NCBI RefSeq assembly: GCF_900105415.1
Contig: NZ_FNSM01000001.1
Span: 7,262,001 to 7,326,000, forward strand
DNA: 64,000 bases
Direction of reading: 5' to 3'
DNA from: Streptomyces sp. TLI_105
GTDB taxonomy: Bacteria > Actinomycetota > Actinomycetes > Streptomycetales > Streptomycetaceae
In this document: in pieces, positions 46,008-57,950 of the stretch
How positions within the stretch are numbered: position 1 is the first letter of the stretch
How the letters are laid out: every line of letters begins with the position of its first letter
Notes under the pieces: model-generated
What the model was told of the DNA's origin: nothing
What the model saw: only the letters and a program-made list of their open reading frames with translations
Databases searched by the model: none
Made by a program: the position numbers and the translations under genes

Positions 46008-47045
46008 TCAGCCGACGCGGCGCCCCGCCAGCGGGGCCGTGTCGTCGCCCGTGCCCCCGCGGACCCCGCGCAGGAACGCCTCCAGGGCCTCCAGCGAGCT
46101 CGCCGCCGGCTCCCAGCCCAGCTCCCGCCGGGCCCGCTCGGTGGCGAGCAGCGGCAGGTGCCGCAGCGCGTCGAAGAGGCCCGGGGAGGCGGGGACCAGC
46201 CGCAACCGCCAGGCCGCCGAGAGGGCACCCCGTACCGCGCCGGCGGGCACCTTCACCGGCCGGGCGTGCAGCAGCTCGCCCAGCGTCGCCCCGTCGATCA
46301 CCGGCTCCGCGGCGAGGTTGAACGGGCCCCGGACGTCCCGCAACAGCGCCCTGCGGTAGGCGTCCGCCGCGTCCTCGGTGTGCAGGACCTGGAAGCGGAG
46401 CCCCTCGAACTCCGGCAGCAGCGGCAGCAGTTCGGGCCGCATCAGCTGTCCGGGGAAGAACCGCCCCGCGAAGATCCGCCGCTGCTCGCTCGCCGACTCC
46501 TCCTTGAAGAGGAACGCCGGGCGCATCCGGACCACCCGGGTCAGCGGATGGTCCCGCTCGAACGTGTCGAGGACCCGCTCCAGATAGGCCTTCTCCCGGG
46601 TGTACGCGGCGCCCGGCCAACCGTGCGTCGGCCACGCCTCGGACACCGGGGAGCCGCCGTCGGGGCCGGGGGAGTACGCGCCCACCGAGGAGGCGTGCAC
46701 CAGGACCGGCACCCGCGCCGCCGCCACCGCGTCGAAGACGCGGACCGAGCCCAGGACATTGGTCCGCCAGGTCTCCACCGGGTCATGGGTCGGCCCGAAC
46801 CGCCAGGCCAGGTGCACCACCGCGTCCGCGTCCGCCACGTACTGCGCGAGCCGGGGCTCGTCCCCGTCCCGGGAGAGGTCCAGCTCGGCCCACTCCACCC
46901 CGGGCAGGTCGAAGCCGGGCCGGCGGCGGGCGAGACCGAGGACGGAGCCGATGCCCGGCTCACGGGCCAGGACCCGGATGAGGCTCGTGCCGACGTTGCC
47001 GGTGGCGCCCGTGACGACGACGCGCGAAATCGTGCTCGGATTCAT
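46008..47045 (-). CDS. NAD-dependent epimerase/dehydratase (extended SDR)
   Basis: The 345-residue protein has the Rossmann motif TGATGNVG (about 14-21), a DADAVVHLAW stretch, VHASSVGAYSPG and the catalytic YTREK (YxxxK). The C-terminal part (RHLPLLATERARRELGWEPAAS) is typical of sugar-nucleotide epimerases and related reductases. The substrate is unknown and no operon partner adjoins it. GGAGA lies close before the ATG. Confidence 0.9.
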   Translation of the reverse strand: MNPSTISRVVVTGATGNVGTSLIRVLAREPGIGSVLGLARRRPGFDLPGVEWAELDLSRDGDEPRLAQYVADADAVVHLAWRFGPTHDPVETWRTNVLGSVRVFDAVAAARVPVLVHASSVGAYSPGPDGGSPVSEAWPTHGWPGAAYTREKAYLERVLDTFERDHPLTRVVRMRPAFLFKEESASEQRRIFAGRFFPGQLMRPELLPLLPEFEGLRFQVLHTEDAADAYRRALLRDVRGPFNLAAEPVIDGATLGELLHARPVKVPAGAVRGALSAAWRLRLVPASPGLFDALRHLPLLATERARRELGWEPAASSLEALEAFLRGVRGGTGDDTAPLAGRRVG

Positions 47046-47188
47046 GTCTCCGACCCTCCGCCATGGGCGGCGGAAGCGCATTCCGACAGCCGCCCCTGGC
47101 CATCACCGTCACTCACCGTGTTCGTATGGGTCGCGGACGCGGCCGTCGACCGGGAATATGGAGCGACTCAGGAGACAGGAGAACGGCC

Positions 47189-47428
47189 ATGCTGCTGCCC
47201 GACAGGAACACCGTCGACCGGCTGCTCCGGCACTTCCGCGCCCAGGAGCGGACCGTGCAGGACAGGCCGTGCGACCTGTCGGCCCGCCGGCGCTTCGAGG
47301 ACACGGCGTACACCCTGTGCGTCCTGATGGGAGTGCGCACCGCCCGCGAGGCCGTCCTCGCCGCGGAACGCTACGTGACGACCGCGGAGATCAGGAATCG
47401 AGAAGCACGGCCCCCGTGCCGCCACTAG
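47189..47428 (+). CDS. DUF5133-family protein
   Basis: The 79-residue helical protein MLLPDRNTVDRLLRHF... carries the segment RRRFEDTAYTLCVLMGVRTA, which matches my memory of DUF5133, a Streptomyces family of unknown function. GGAG lies 8 nt before the ATG. It ends 10 bp before the UvrA-like gene. Confidence 0.75.
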   Translation: MLLPDRNTVDRLLRHFRAQERTVQDRPCDLSARRRFEDTAYTLCVLMGVRTAREAVLAAERYVTTAEIRNREARPPCRH

Positions 47429-47438
47429 CGTGACTGCC

Positions 47439-49835
<2,397 letters not shown>

Positions 49836-49846
49836 CGGGCGCGGAC

Positions 49847-49888
49847 GAGCGGCGACCCCGGGGCTCAGGCCCCCCGGGGTCGCCGCTC
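49847..49888. terminator. Bidirectional terminator between the UvrA-like and DUF6058 genes
   Basis: A perfect 17-bp stem, GAGCGGCGACCCCGGGG (49847-49863) against 49872-49888, closes an 8-nt loop. It lies 12 bp after the UvrA-like stop and touches the stop of the convergent gene. Confidence 0.8.
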
Positions 49889-50615
49889 AGCGAGACGCGA
49901 GGGGGAAGAGCGCCCTGGGCGCCTCCACGCAGGTGTCCCGCGAGACCGGCCCGCCGAACCGCAGCCGGTCGTACGCCGTGAACGCCGGCTCCAGGGCGTC
50001 CAGCTCGTCCACGCGCGCGTGGAGGGCGGCGCGCCACTCCGGCGAGGGGTCGTCCCCGGCCGCCGCGAGGCGCGCGGCGATCTCCGCCGTCAGCTCGTCC
50101 TTCCGGTGGATGTTCGCCGGAGTGACCGCGTGCAGGCAGACGTACCGGCCGCTCAGGTACGCCTCCCACTCCTCGTCGCCCCGATCCGGGTCCTCCCAGT
50201 GCCCGGTGAACCAGGCGTGCAGGCGGTCGGCGCCGCCCGCCGCGTCGGCGAGCGCGAACAGGTCGCGCGGCACCATCTCGGCGCCGTCCGACCGCAGATA
50301 GCCGGGCAGCGGCAGCAGCCCCGCGAGCATCAGCGACCGGACCTCGTCGGGATCCCGCCCGAGCGCGGCGCACAGCGCGTCCAGCGGGACGAACTGGGCG
50401 GTGACGTACGCGTCGTCGGCGGCGGTCATCGGATGGTCGCCGTTCACCTCACGGAACCGCTCGGCGATCCGCGCGGACGGCGACCGTCCCTCCGCGGCCC
50501 TGTCCGCCGGTGCCCGGTCCTTCGGCGCCCTGTCCGTCGGCGTCCGGTCCCTCGCCGCTCCGTCCGGCAGGGCTCCGTCCGGCAGCCTCTGCTCCGTCGG
50601 CGTCCGGTCCGTCAT
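49887..50615 (-). CDS. DUF6058-like protein
   Basis: The 242-residue protein has an N-terminal tail of short repeats (DRTPT, DRAPK, DRAPA) and then a conserved-looking domain: LMLAGLLPLPGYLRSDGAEMVP, HWEDPDRGDEEWEAYLSGRYVCL and TPANIHRKDELT. I associate these with DUF6058, sometimes annotated as linked to natural product biosynthesis; the name is from memory and the role is unknown. GAGGAG lies 9 nt before the ATG. Confidence 0.65.
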   Translation of the reverse strand: MTDRTPTEQRLPDGALPDGAARDRTPTDRAPKDRAPADRAAEGRSPSARIAERFREVNGDHPMTAADDAYVTAQFVPLDALCAALGRDPDEVRSLMLAGLLPLPGYLRSDGAEMVPRDLFALADAAGGADRLHAWFTGHWEDPDRGDEEWEAYLSGRYVCLHAVTPANIHRKDELTAEIAARLAAAGDDPSPEWRAALHARVDELDALEPAFTAYDRLRFGGPVSRDTCVEAPRALFPLASR

Positions 50616-50772
50616 CGCGTCACTCCTCGGGAAGGCCGCCCGGGCCGGCCCCGGGCGGTGTTCCCGCAGGCTAGAAGCCGGACCGTGCGGCGCCCACCGA
50701 ACCGTCGCCGGCACGACCCGGGTCCGGTGTCTCCAGTGGCGCCGCACGACCGGCGGTCCATGAGGCGGGGCG

Positions 50773-52023
50773 TCAGGCCCGGCGGGCCGTCCTGCGCCGC
50801 CACCCCCACAGGGCGAGCGCGGCGGCGCAGGCCGAGCCCACCAGGGTCAGCGGAAGGCCGGCCGACGGGCCCGAGGGCTCCGCCTCCCGGGACCTCCGCG
50901 CGGGCGCGGCCGCCGTCTCGGCCCCGGGCCGGGGCGGCGCCGCCTCCGCGCCGCGTCCCTTCCGGGCCACCGACACGGCCCGCGTGCCCGGGTCGGCCGC
51001 CGCCTTCGCCCGCACCGGCGCGAGCGAGCCCACCGGCCGCACCCGGCCCGCGGCCTCGAAGCCCCAGTCGAGCAGCGCCCGGGCCTCCTCGTACACGGCG
51101 AACCCGCCGCCCTGCTGAGGGTTCATCACCGAGACGACGAGCGTCCGGTCACCGCGCCGGGCCGCCGAGACCAGGGTGTTGCCCGCGTTGCTCGTGTAGC
51201 CGTTCTTGATCCCGAGGAGCCCGGGGTAGCGGTCCACCCCGTCGGCGCCCGTCAGGAGCCGGTTGGTGTTGGCGATGCCGTACGACCAGGAGCCCGCCGG
51301 GAAGTCCGCGTACGCCGTCGAGCAGTACCGGGCGAAGTCCGGGTCCTGGAGCCCGGCCCGGCCGAACACCGCCAGGTCGTACGCGGAGGACACCTGGCCC
51401 GGGGCGTCGTACCCGTCGGGGGAGACCACGTGGGTGTCCTGGGCGCCCAGGGAGCGGGCCTTCTCCTGCATCTGCCGGGTCGTCGACTCCCAGCCGCCGT
51501 TCATCGCCGCCAGGACGTGCACGGCGTCGTTCCCCGAGCTGAGGAAGACGCCGTTCCACAGGTCCGAGACCTTGTACGTGTACCCCTCCTTCACCCCGAC
51601 CAGGCTGCTGCCGGCCCCGATCCCGGTCAGCTCGGAATCGGCCACGGTGTGCCGCTCGGACGGCGCGTGGTGGGGGAGCGCGGTGAGCGCGAACAGCGTC
51701 TTGAGGGTGCTGGCCGGCGGCAGTTTCCGGTGCGCGTTCCGCGCGGCGAGCACCTCGCCCGAGGAGACGTCCGCCACGACCCACGACAGCGCGGAGACCG
51801 ACGGCACGGAAGGGGCTCCCGGCAGCCGCTGCACCTGCGTGCCCCGCCGGTCGAGGCGCGCCCGGTCGACGTACTGGCGCGCGGGCGGCGTGGGCTCCCC
51901 GACGGAAGACGTGACGGAGGGGACGAGGGTGGCGGAAGAGGCGGCGGCCGCCGGAACGGGCAGCACGAACAGCAGCGCCGCGGAACCGGCGGCGGCATGA
52001 CGGACAGCTGACGTGACGATCAT
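50773..52023 (-). CDS. D-alanyl-D-alanine carboxypeptidase (PBP5/DacA type)
   Basis: The 416-residue protein has a signal peptide (about 1-28), a transpeptidase-fold domain with S105-x-x-K108 (STLK), S163-G-N (SSGND) and a KNG triad where KTG is usual, then a Pro/Ala-rich stalk and a C-terminal membrane helix followed by Arg residues. It trims the terminal D-Ala from peptidoglycan pentapeptides outside the cell and so limits cross-linking. The C-terminal anchor replaces the amphipathic helix of PBP5. It is divergent from the RCK membrane protein. Confidence 0.93.
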   Translation of the reverse strand: MIVTSAVRHAAAGSAALLFVLPVPAAAASSATLVPSVTSSVGEPTPPARQYVDRARLDRRGTQVQRLPGAPSVPSVSALSWVVADVSSGEVLAARNAHRKLPPASTLKTLFALTALPHHAPSERHTVADSELTGIGAGSSLVGVKEGYTYKVSDLWNGVFLSSGNDAVHVLAAMNGGWESTTRQMQEKARSLGAQDTHVVSPDGYDAPGQVSSAYDLAVFGRAGLQDPDFARYCSTAYADFPAGSWSYGIANTNRLLTGADGVDRYPGLLGIKNGYTSNAGNTLVSAARRGDRTLVVSVMNPQQGGGFAVYEEARALLDWGFEAAGRVRPVGSLAPVRAKAAADPGTRAVSVARKGRGAEAAPPRPGAETAAAPARRSREAEPSGPSAGLPLTLVGSACAAALALWGWRRRTARRA

Positions 52024-52184
52024 TCAGCCACCGTAGGAAGGGGGTGCGGACCGCGCAGATCGGAGTGCGCCGACCGGCGTAGCGGGTGTGGCGTACGGCG
52101 GCGCGTCGTGCACCCGCCCGGGTGGTGCTCCACGGCCCGCCCCGGCCGGGACCCGCTGTCGGTGGCGCAGGGCATCCTTGTGAC

Positions 52185-54458
52185 GTGTCCTCACACCCGC
52201 ATCACAGCAGCGCCGTTCCGGGCCCCGTCGCCGGAGCGGCCCCCGCCGGACCGGCGGGCAGGCCCGTCCCCGGCCCCGCCCGGCCGGTCGGAACGCCCGC
52301 CGGTCCGTTCGGCGCGCCCGCCCTCCGGGCCGAGCGGCAGGCCCGCACCGCCCCCGCCGGGCACATGATCGTGTGCGGCGACGACGCCCTCGCCCACCGC
52401 CTCGCGCGCGAACTCCACGAGGTGTACGGAGAGCAGGTCACCCTCCTGGTGCCGGCGCTGCCCGACGCGCCCCGCACCCCCGCCGGCCGCACCGGCCGGG
52501 CGCTCGCCCTCTTCGGGCGGGTGACCGCCGCCGTCACCCGCACCACCGCGGCCGGCGCGACGGCCGCGACCCCCGCGGACGGCACCGACCCCACCGGGGC
52601 CCTGCGGGTCGTCGAGGCGTCGGAGGCGGACGACCGGGCCCTGACGGACGCCGGGGCGGAGCGCGCCGCCGCCCTCGCCCTCGTCCACGAGGACGACGAG
52701 ACCAACATCCGGGCCGCGCTCACCGCCCGCCGCCTCAACCCCCGGCTGCGTCTGGTGATCCGGCTCTACAACCGCAAGCTGGGCCAGCATCTGGAAACCC
52801 TCCTCGACCAGGCCGCCGCCGTCGCCGAACCCGGCCTCGACCCCGAGAAGCTCGACGCCGCCACCACGGTCCTCTCCGACGTCGACACCGCCGCTCCCGG
52901 CCTCGCCGCGGCCGCCGTCGCGGGGACCAGCAAGGTGGTCCAGGCCGGAGGACTGCTGCTGCACGCCGTCGACCGGCCGCCCGTCGCCGGCCAGGCGCCC
53001 GACCCCGGGCTCTGCACGCTCGCCCTGCTCTCGGCCACCGCCAGCGACCCGGCCGGCTGCGAGGGCTCCGAGCGCAGCGGCGACGTCGGCCCCCGGCTCC
53101 TCCCCGACGACCGGACGGTCGCCGCAGCCACCGGACGGGCTGCCGTCACCCTCGAAGCGGTCACCCCGGCGGGCCCGGCCCTCCCGGCGGCCCGCCTCGC
53201 CGCCTCCGCGCTGCCCGTCGCCTCGCTCTTCTCCCGCCGCCTGCGCTGGTCCCTCGCCGGCGCCGTCGCCGCCGTCCTCGCGCTCGCCCTCGCCTCCACC
53301 TTCACCACCGGCGACCACCCCCTGCACGCCGCCTATCTGACGCTGCTCGACGTCTTCGCCATCGGCGACCCGGCGGTCGGCGAACCGACCGGTCGTCAGG
53401 TCCTGCAGATCCTCGCCGGGTTCGTCGGCCTCCTGCTGCTCCCGGTGATCGTCGCCGCCCTCCTCGAAGGCCTCGGCACCTTCCGCACCGCGACCACCCT
53501 GCGCCGCCCGCCGCGCGGACTCTCCGGCCACGTCGTCCTCCTCGGGCTCGGCAAGGTCGGCACCCGCGTCCTCGCCCGGCTCCGGGGACTGAACATCCCG
53601 GTGGTGTGCGTCGAATCCGACCCCGAGGCCCGGGGCATCGCCGTCGCCCGCAGGCTGCGCGTCCCCACCGTCATCGGCGACGTCACCGAGGAAGGCGTCC
53701 TGGAGGCGGCCCGCATCCACCGCGCGCACGCCCTCCTCGCCCTGACCAGCGTCGACATCACCAACCTGGAGGCCGCGCTGTCGGCCCGCGCCGTCATCCC
53801 CGACCTGCGGGTCGTGCTGCGGCTCTACGACGACGACTTCGCCACCGCCGTCTTCCGCACCCTGCGCACCGCCCACCCCGGGGCCCTCACCCGCAGCCGC
53901 AGCGTCTCCCACCTCGCCGCGCCCGCCTTCGCGGGCGCCATGATGGGCCGCCAGGTCCTCGGGGCCGTGCCCGTCGAACGCCGTGTCCTCCTCTTCGCCG
54001 CCGTGGACGTCGTGGACCACCCGCTCCTGGACGGCCGGACGGTCGCCCAGGCCTTTCACCCCGGCTCCTGGCGGGTCATCGCGCTCGACAGCGGCGGCCA
54101 CGGCCCCTCCGGCGAGGGCTGGCGCCTCGCGCCCGAGCGCCTCCTCGGCCCGGGGGACCGGGTCGTCGTGGCCGCCACCCGCCGAGGCCTGGCCGAACTC
54201 CTCCGCCGAGCCGACCGAGGCGCTCGGGGTGACGAGGATGCTCGGGGTGACCTGGCCGCTGGGGATGACCAAGGTGCTTCGGGTGGCCTGGCCGCTCGAG
54301 GAGACCGAGAGACCAGGGGTGACCGAGAGGCCAGGGGTGACCGAGGCGAGCGGGGCGGGCGGATCGACGGAGGCGAGCGGCGGGACCGGGGCCGCCCCGG
54401 TGCCGCGGCCGACGGGGAGGGTGCCCCGGACAACTCCATACGAACGCCGCGGGGTTGA
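52185..54458 (+). CDS. Two-domain RCK/TrkA-N membrane protein, probable ion channel or transporter regulator
   Basis: The 758-residue protein has a Pro/Ala-rich start and an N-terminal TrkA-N-like domain (about 60-290, HMIVCGDDALAHRLARELHE), then two hydrophobic segments (about 350-375 and 405-430) with TTGDHPLHAAYLTLLDVFAIGDP between them. A second TrkA-N domain follows (about 445-590) with the dinucleotide motif GLGKVG and VVCVESD, then a TrkA-C-like region. The TTGD stretch sits where a K+ channel filter (TxGYG/D) would be, but it is not a classical filter. The last 90 residues are RGD/GDR-type repeats. The GTG at 52185 has CATCCT 6 nt before it. Confidence 0.82.
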   Translation: MSSHPHHSSAVPGPVAGAAPAGPAGRPVPGPARPVGTPAGPFGAPALRAERQARTAPAGHMIVCGDDALAHRLARELHEVYGEQVTLLVPALPDAPRTPAGRTGRALALFGRVTAAVTRTTAAGATAATPADGTDPTGALRVVEASEADDRALTDAGAERAAALALVHEDDETNIRAALTARRLNPRLRLVIRLYNRKLGQHLETLLDQAAAVAEPGLDPEKLDAATTVLSDVDTAAPGLAAAAVAGTSKVVQAGGLLLHAVDRPPVAGQAPDPGLCTLALLSATASDPAGCEGSERSGDVGPRLLPDDRTVAAATGRAAVTLEAVTPAGPALPAARLAASALPVASLFSRRLRWSLAGAVAAVLALALASTFTTGDHPLHAAYLTLLDVFAIGDPAVGEPTGRQVLQILAGFVGLLLLPVIVAALLEGLGTFRTATTLRRPPRGLSGHVVLLGLGKVGTRVLARLRGLNIPVVCVESDPEARGIAVARRLRVPTVIGDVTEEGVLEAARIHRAHALLALTSVDITNLEAALSARAVIPDLRVVLRLYDDDFATAVFRTLRTAHPGALTRSRSVSHLAAPAFAGAMMGRQVLGAVPVERRVLLFAAVDVVDHPLLDGRTVAQAFHPGSWRVIALDSGGHGPSGEGWRLAPERLLGPGDRVVVAATRRGLAELLRRADRGARGDEDARGDLAAGDDQGASGGLAARGDRETRGDREARGDRGERGGRIDGGERRDRGRPGAAADGEGAPDNSIRTPRG

Positions 54459-54519
54459 CCGTAGGATCTGACCGCTCACGCGCCGAGACGGCCCGCCCCC
54501 GCAGTCAGGAGCCCCTCCC

Positions 54520-55773
54520 TTGAACACACCGCACACCACCCCGCCCTCCGCCCGCCCGCCGTACCGCATGGACCCGGCGGGCGGCTGCCCGCACGCGGCG
54601 AACGCCCGGCTGCTCACCGAGGGCGCCGTGGCTCCCGTGGTGCTGCCCGGCGAGATCGAGGGCATGGCGGTGCTCGGCCACGACGCGCTGCGCGACTTCC
54701 TCTCCCACCCCGACGTCGCCAAGGGCCCCCAGCACTTCACCGCCCTCACCGAGGGCCGCATACCCGACGGCTGGCCGCTGCGGACCTTCGCCACCGTGCC
54801 CGGCATGACCACCGCCGACGGCGCCGACCACCGCCGCCTGCGCACCCTCGTCAGCAGCGCCTTCACCGCCCGCCGGGTCGAGGAGCTCCGCCCCCGCGTC
54901 GAGACCGTCACCGCCGGGCTCCTCGACGGACTCGCGGAAGCCGCCCGCGCCGGCGACGGCGTCGCCGATCTGCGCCGCCACTACGCGCTGCCCCTGCCCC
55001 TCGGCGTCATCTGCGAACTCCTCGGCGTCGACCCGGCCCACCAGGACCGGCTGCACCACCTCTCCAGCCTGGTCGTCGCCACCGACACCGAGCCCGCGCG
55101 GGCCGTCGCCGCCAACCGCGAGCTCGTCGAGCTCCTGGGCTCCATCGCCGCCGACAAGGCCGCCGCGCCCGGCGACGACCTCACCAGCGCCCTCATCGCC
55201 GCCCGGGACGGGGACGGCGACCGGCTCAGCCAGCCCGAGCTCATCGGCACGCTGCTCCTGATGATCATCGCGGGCCACGAGACCACCCTGAACCTCGTCA
55301 CCAACGCGGTCCGCGCGCTCTGCGCCCACCGCGAGCAGCTCGCCCTCGTCCTGGAAGGCCGCGCCGCCTGGGCCGACGTGGTGGAGGAGACCCTCCGCTG
55401 GGACAGCCCGGTCAGCTACTTCCCGTTCCGCTACCCCACCCGTGACCTCACCGTGGACGGCACCCTCATCCCGCGGGGCACCCCCGTCCTCGCCGGATAC
55501 TCGGCGGCGGGCCGCGACACGAAGGCGCACGGCCCGGACGCCGACCGCTTCGACATCACCCGCGCCGGGACGGTGAAGCACCTCTCGCTCGGCCACGGCC
55601 CCCACTACTGCCTGGGCGCCCCGCTCGCCCGGATGGAGGCCGCGATCGCCCTGGAGGCGCTCTTCACCCGCTTCCCCGACCTGGACCTCGCGGTCCCGGA
55701 GGCCGAGCTGACCCGCCACGCCGGCTTCGTCGGCAACAGCGTCCGGGCCCTCCCCGTCCGCCCGGGCGCCTGA
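54520..55773 (+). CDS. Cytochrome P450
   Basis: The 417-residue soluble P450 has the I-helix AGHETT (oxygen activation), EETLRW (ExxR), and the heme loop LGHGPHYCLGAPLARME with Cys364 as axial ligand. The usual first Phe of FGxGxHxCxG is Leu here. It probably hydroxylates a secondary metabolite or xenobiotic using ferredoxin partners, none of which is adjacent. The start is TTG with AGGAG 9 nt upstream. A long-loop hairpin follows at 55799. Confidence 0.95.
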   Translation: MNTPHTTPPSARPPYRMDPAGGCPHAANARLLTEGAVAPVVLPGEIEGMAVLGHDALRDFLSHPDVAKGPQHFTALTEGRIPDGWPLRTFATVPGMTTADGADHRRLRTLVSSAFTARRVEELRPRVETVTAGLLDGLAEAARAGDGVADLRRHYALPLPLGVICELLGVDPAHQDRLHHLSSLVVATDTEPARAVAANRELVELLGSIAADKAAAPGDDLTSALIAARDGDGDRLSQPELIGTLLLMIIAGHETTLNLVTNAVRALCAHREQLALVLEGRAAWADVVEETLRWDSPVSYFPFRYPTRDLTVDGTLIPRGTPVLAGYSAAGRDTKAHGPDADRFDITRAGTVKHLSLGHGPHYCLGAPLARMEAAIALEALFTRFPDLDLAVPEAELTRHAGFVGNSVRALPVRPGA

Positions 55774-55798
55774 CCGCGCGCCGCCTCCGGCGCCGGCA

Positions 55799-55840
55799 CC
55801 CGTCGCGGCCGGGCGGACGGAACCACACGGCCGCGACGGG
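55799..55840 (+). terminator. Hairpin after the P450 gene
   Basis: CCCGTCGCGGCC (55799-55810) and GGCCGCGACGGG (55829-55840) are perfectly complementary with an 18-nt loop. A further GGCCGCGACGGGG copy lies about 35 bp downstream. Confidence 0.6.
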
Positions 55841-55896
55841 CGCGCCGCCCCGCCCCCGCGTCCGGAACCGCCCCCGGCCGCGACGGGGCCCCGCCC

Positions 55897-56142
55897 TCAG
55901 CCGGTCCGCCCCCAGGCGTTCGTGGGGGAGGCCCGCAGGGAGGAGACGAGGCGCAGCAACCGGTCCTCGTTCCCGGCGAGGCCCGCGGCGCGGAGCGCCT
56001 CGTCGGCCTCGGCCATCGGGTGGGTGAGCATCACTCCCGCGTACGGGGCGAGCTGCGGATCGGTCAGCACGGCCTGCGTGGATTCGAGCAGCCGCAGGTA
56101 CGCCTGGGCGGCCGCGCGCTCACTGGCGGTGATCGTGGTCAT
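55897..56142 (-). CDS. Small helical hypothetical protein
   Basis: The 81-residue product (MTTITASERAAAQAYLRLLE...) is predicted mostly helical, with a PYAGVMLTHPMAEADEALRAAG middle. No family is recognised. GGGAG lies 7 nt before the ATG. It follows the NUDIX gene by 62 bp on the same strand and may be co-transcribed. Confidence 0.65.
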   Translation of the reverse strand: MTTITASERAAAQAYLRLLESTQAVLTDPQLAPYAGVMLTHPMAEADEALRAAGLAGNEDRLLRLVSSLRASPTNAWGRTG

Positions 56143-56204
56143 GTCGGGCTCCCTCTCGACAGTTCGGCGCTCACCACCCTCTCGTACGGGTCTGACAATC
56201 GGGC

Positions 56205-56681
56205 TCAGGCCCGTCCGCCGAGGTGCGCCGTCAGCCGCTCCAGGAATACCCGCTGCCCGGAGACGAGCAGCGGAGCGGCGGCCTCCGGAGCGAACCAGCC
56301 CACCCGGTCGATCTCCGGGAACGCCTCCCGGACGCCCGACCGGGGCGGCCACTCCATGACGAAGGTCCCCGGCACCACCTCGGCCGGGTCGAGATCGCCC
56401 TCGACGGCCCACACGGTGACGAGCTTCCCGTTCCGCTGGCGGGCCTCGCCGAGGGCGAACCACTCGCCGTCGGGGGCCGGGAGGCCCAGCTCCTCCAGGA
56501 ACTCACGGCGGGCCGCGGCCTCGGGAGCCTCGTCGGGCTCGTACTCCCCCTTGGGGATCGACCAGGCCGACTCCTCGCGGGCCGCCCAGAAGGGCCCGCC
56601 CATGTGACCGATGAGGACCTCGACGCCCCCGTCCGTCGTACGGCGGAAGACCAGGAGGCCCGCGCTGCGCTTGTCCGGCAT
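56205..56681 (-). CDS. NUDIX hydrolase
   Basis: The 158-residue protein has a complete Nudix box, GEYEPDEAPEAAARREFLEELG, fitting Gx5Ex7REUxEExGU, with preceding KRSAGLLVFRRT as the first strand and WSIPKGE before the box. It would hydrolyse a nucleoside diphosphate derivative with Mg2+. The AARREFLEELGL pattern resembles the Ap4A or RppH-like group; the substrate cannot be named from sequence. Confidence 0.92.
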   Translation of the reverse strand: MPDKRSAGLLVFRRTTDGGVEVLIGHMGGPFWAAREESAWSIPKGEYEPDEAPEAAARREFLEELGLPAPDGEWFALGEARQRNGKLVTVWAVEGDLDPAEVVPGTFVMEWPPRSGVREAFPEIDRVGWFAPEAAAPLLVSGQRVFLERLTAHLGGRA

Positions 56682-56736
56682 GCGCCCCAGTGTGGCCGAA
56701 GGATCCGGCCGCCGCAGCCCCCGCGCGGTTCCGTCC

Positions 56737-57942
56737 CTACTCCTCCGCGTCGACCGTCACCGGGCCGCCCGCGAGGTCCACGCCGCTCGTCCACCGGGCC
56801 CCGAGCCGCACCGAACGCCACGGGACGAGCGTCCCGTCCAGCCGCTCCCGCCGCAGCGGGACACCGTCCTGGGCGACGGTCAGGACCGGGCGCGCGAGCC
56901 GCCGCTCCGGCCGCACGAGCAGGGAGGCGGCCTCCGGGCCCAGCAGACCGGGCGTCACCCATCGCAGCGGACCCACCGCCGTCACGGGCACCCCGGCGGC
57001 GGGCCAGGGGCGGCCGCCGAGCCGTTCGAGCACCGCCCCGGCCACCGCGCGCCCCTCGGCGGCGGCCACGAGCGCCGGCTCCACCCCGCGCAGGAGGTTG
57101 CCGACGGCGAAGACACCGGGCTCCGCGGTGCGGAAGCCCCGGTCCGTCACGGGGCCCCGGGCGCCGGGCGCGAGCGGCAGCCCGCGGGCGCGGGCGAGCT
57201 CGTGGTCCGGGATCCAGTCGCCGGTGAAGACCACCGTGTCGCACCGCAGCACGATCGTCCGCCCGTGCTCGCCCCGCACCGCGACCCCCGTCAGCCGGCC
57301 GCGTCCGAGGAGCTCCGTCACGACCGCGCCGACGAGGACCGGAGATCCGGCGAACGCGACGACGGGGGAGGGGAGTTCGGTGACGACGGCCGCCACCTCC
57401 ACCCCGGCCGCGCGCAGCGTGCGCACCGCGCCCCGGGCCACCGGATCGCCGCCGACGACCACCGCCCTGTGCCCGATGCGCTCCCGTCGCGGCCCGAAGC
57501 GCAGGACCGTCCGCTGGAGTTCGCCCGTGGTCAGCACCCCCGCGGGCCGTGTCCCCGGGACGAGCCGGGCGCTGCGGGGCCGTTCGCGGGCCCCGGTGGC
57601 GAGGACCACCGCGCCCGCCCGGATCCGTTCGAGTCCGGTCGGGGCGGTGACGTCCAGGGTGAGGGGACCGGCCCAGCCGGTGGCCGAGACGCCGGTACGG
57701 ACCGTCGCCCCCGCCCGCAGCGCCTCCCGCGCCGCGCGCCGCGCGTACGCCGGGCCGTCCAGGGCGCGCCCCCGGGCGTCCGCGCCGAACCCCGGCCGGA
57801 AGCAGTGGCGCGGCACCCCGCCGGCCGTGGCCTCCCGCTCCAGGACCTCGACGCGGCCCGCGCCCGCCGCCGCGAGCCGCGCGGCCGCGGCGAGCCCGGC
57901 GGGTCCCGCGCCCACGACGAGGACGTCGACCGCACGGGTCAC
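56737..57942 (-). CDS. FAD-dependent oxidoreductase (GlpB/HcnB-like)
   Basis: The 401-residue protein has the FAD motif VLVVGAGPAGLAAAARLAAAG at the N-terminus, GAVVLATGARERP as the second FAD segment, an internal VVVGGDPVARGAV for NAD or FAD, and GVFAVGNLLRGVEPALVAAAEGRAVA near the C-terminus. It resembles the partner subunits that work with GlpA-like or HcnC-like dehydrogenases. The GTG at 57942 is chosen for GGAGGGG 5 nt upstream. It is the last gene of a three-gene operon with an FGGY kinase and a GlpA-like dehydrogenase. Confidence 0.88.
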   Translation of the reverse strand: MTRAVDVLVVGAGPAGLAAAARLAAAGAGRVEVLEREATAGGVPRHCFRPGFGADARGRALDGPAYARRAAREALRAGATVRTGVSATGWAGPLTLDVTAPTGLERIRAGAVVLATGARERPRSARLVPGTRPAGVLTTGELQRTVLRFGPRRERIGHRAVVVGGDPVARGAVRTLRAAGVEVAAVVTELPSPVVAFAGSPVLVGAVVTELLGRGRLTGVAVRGEHGRTIVLRCDTVVFTGDWIPDHELARARGLPLAPGARGPVTDRGFRTAEPGVFAVGNLLRGVEPALVAAAEGRAVAGAVLERLGGRPWPAAGVPVTAVGPLRWVTPGLLGPEAASLLVRPERRLARPVLTVAQDGVPLRRERLDGTLVPWRSVRLGARWTSGVDLAGGPVTVDAEE

Positions 57943-57950
57943 GACGCCCC

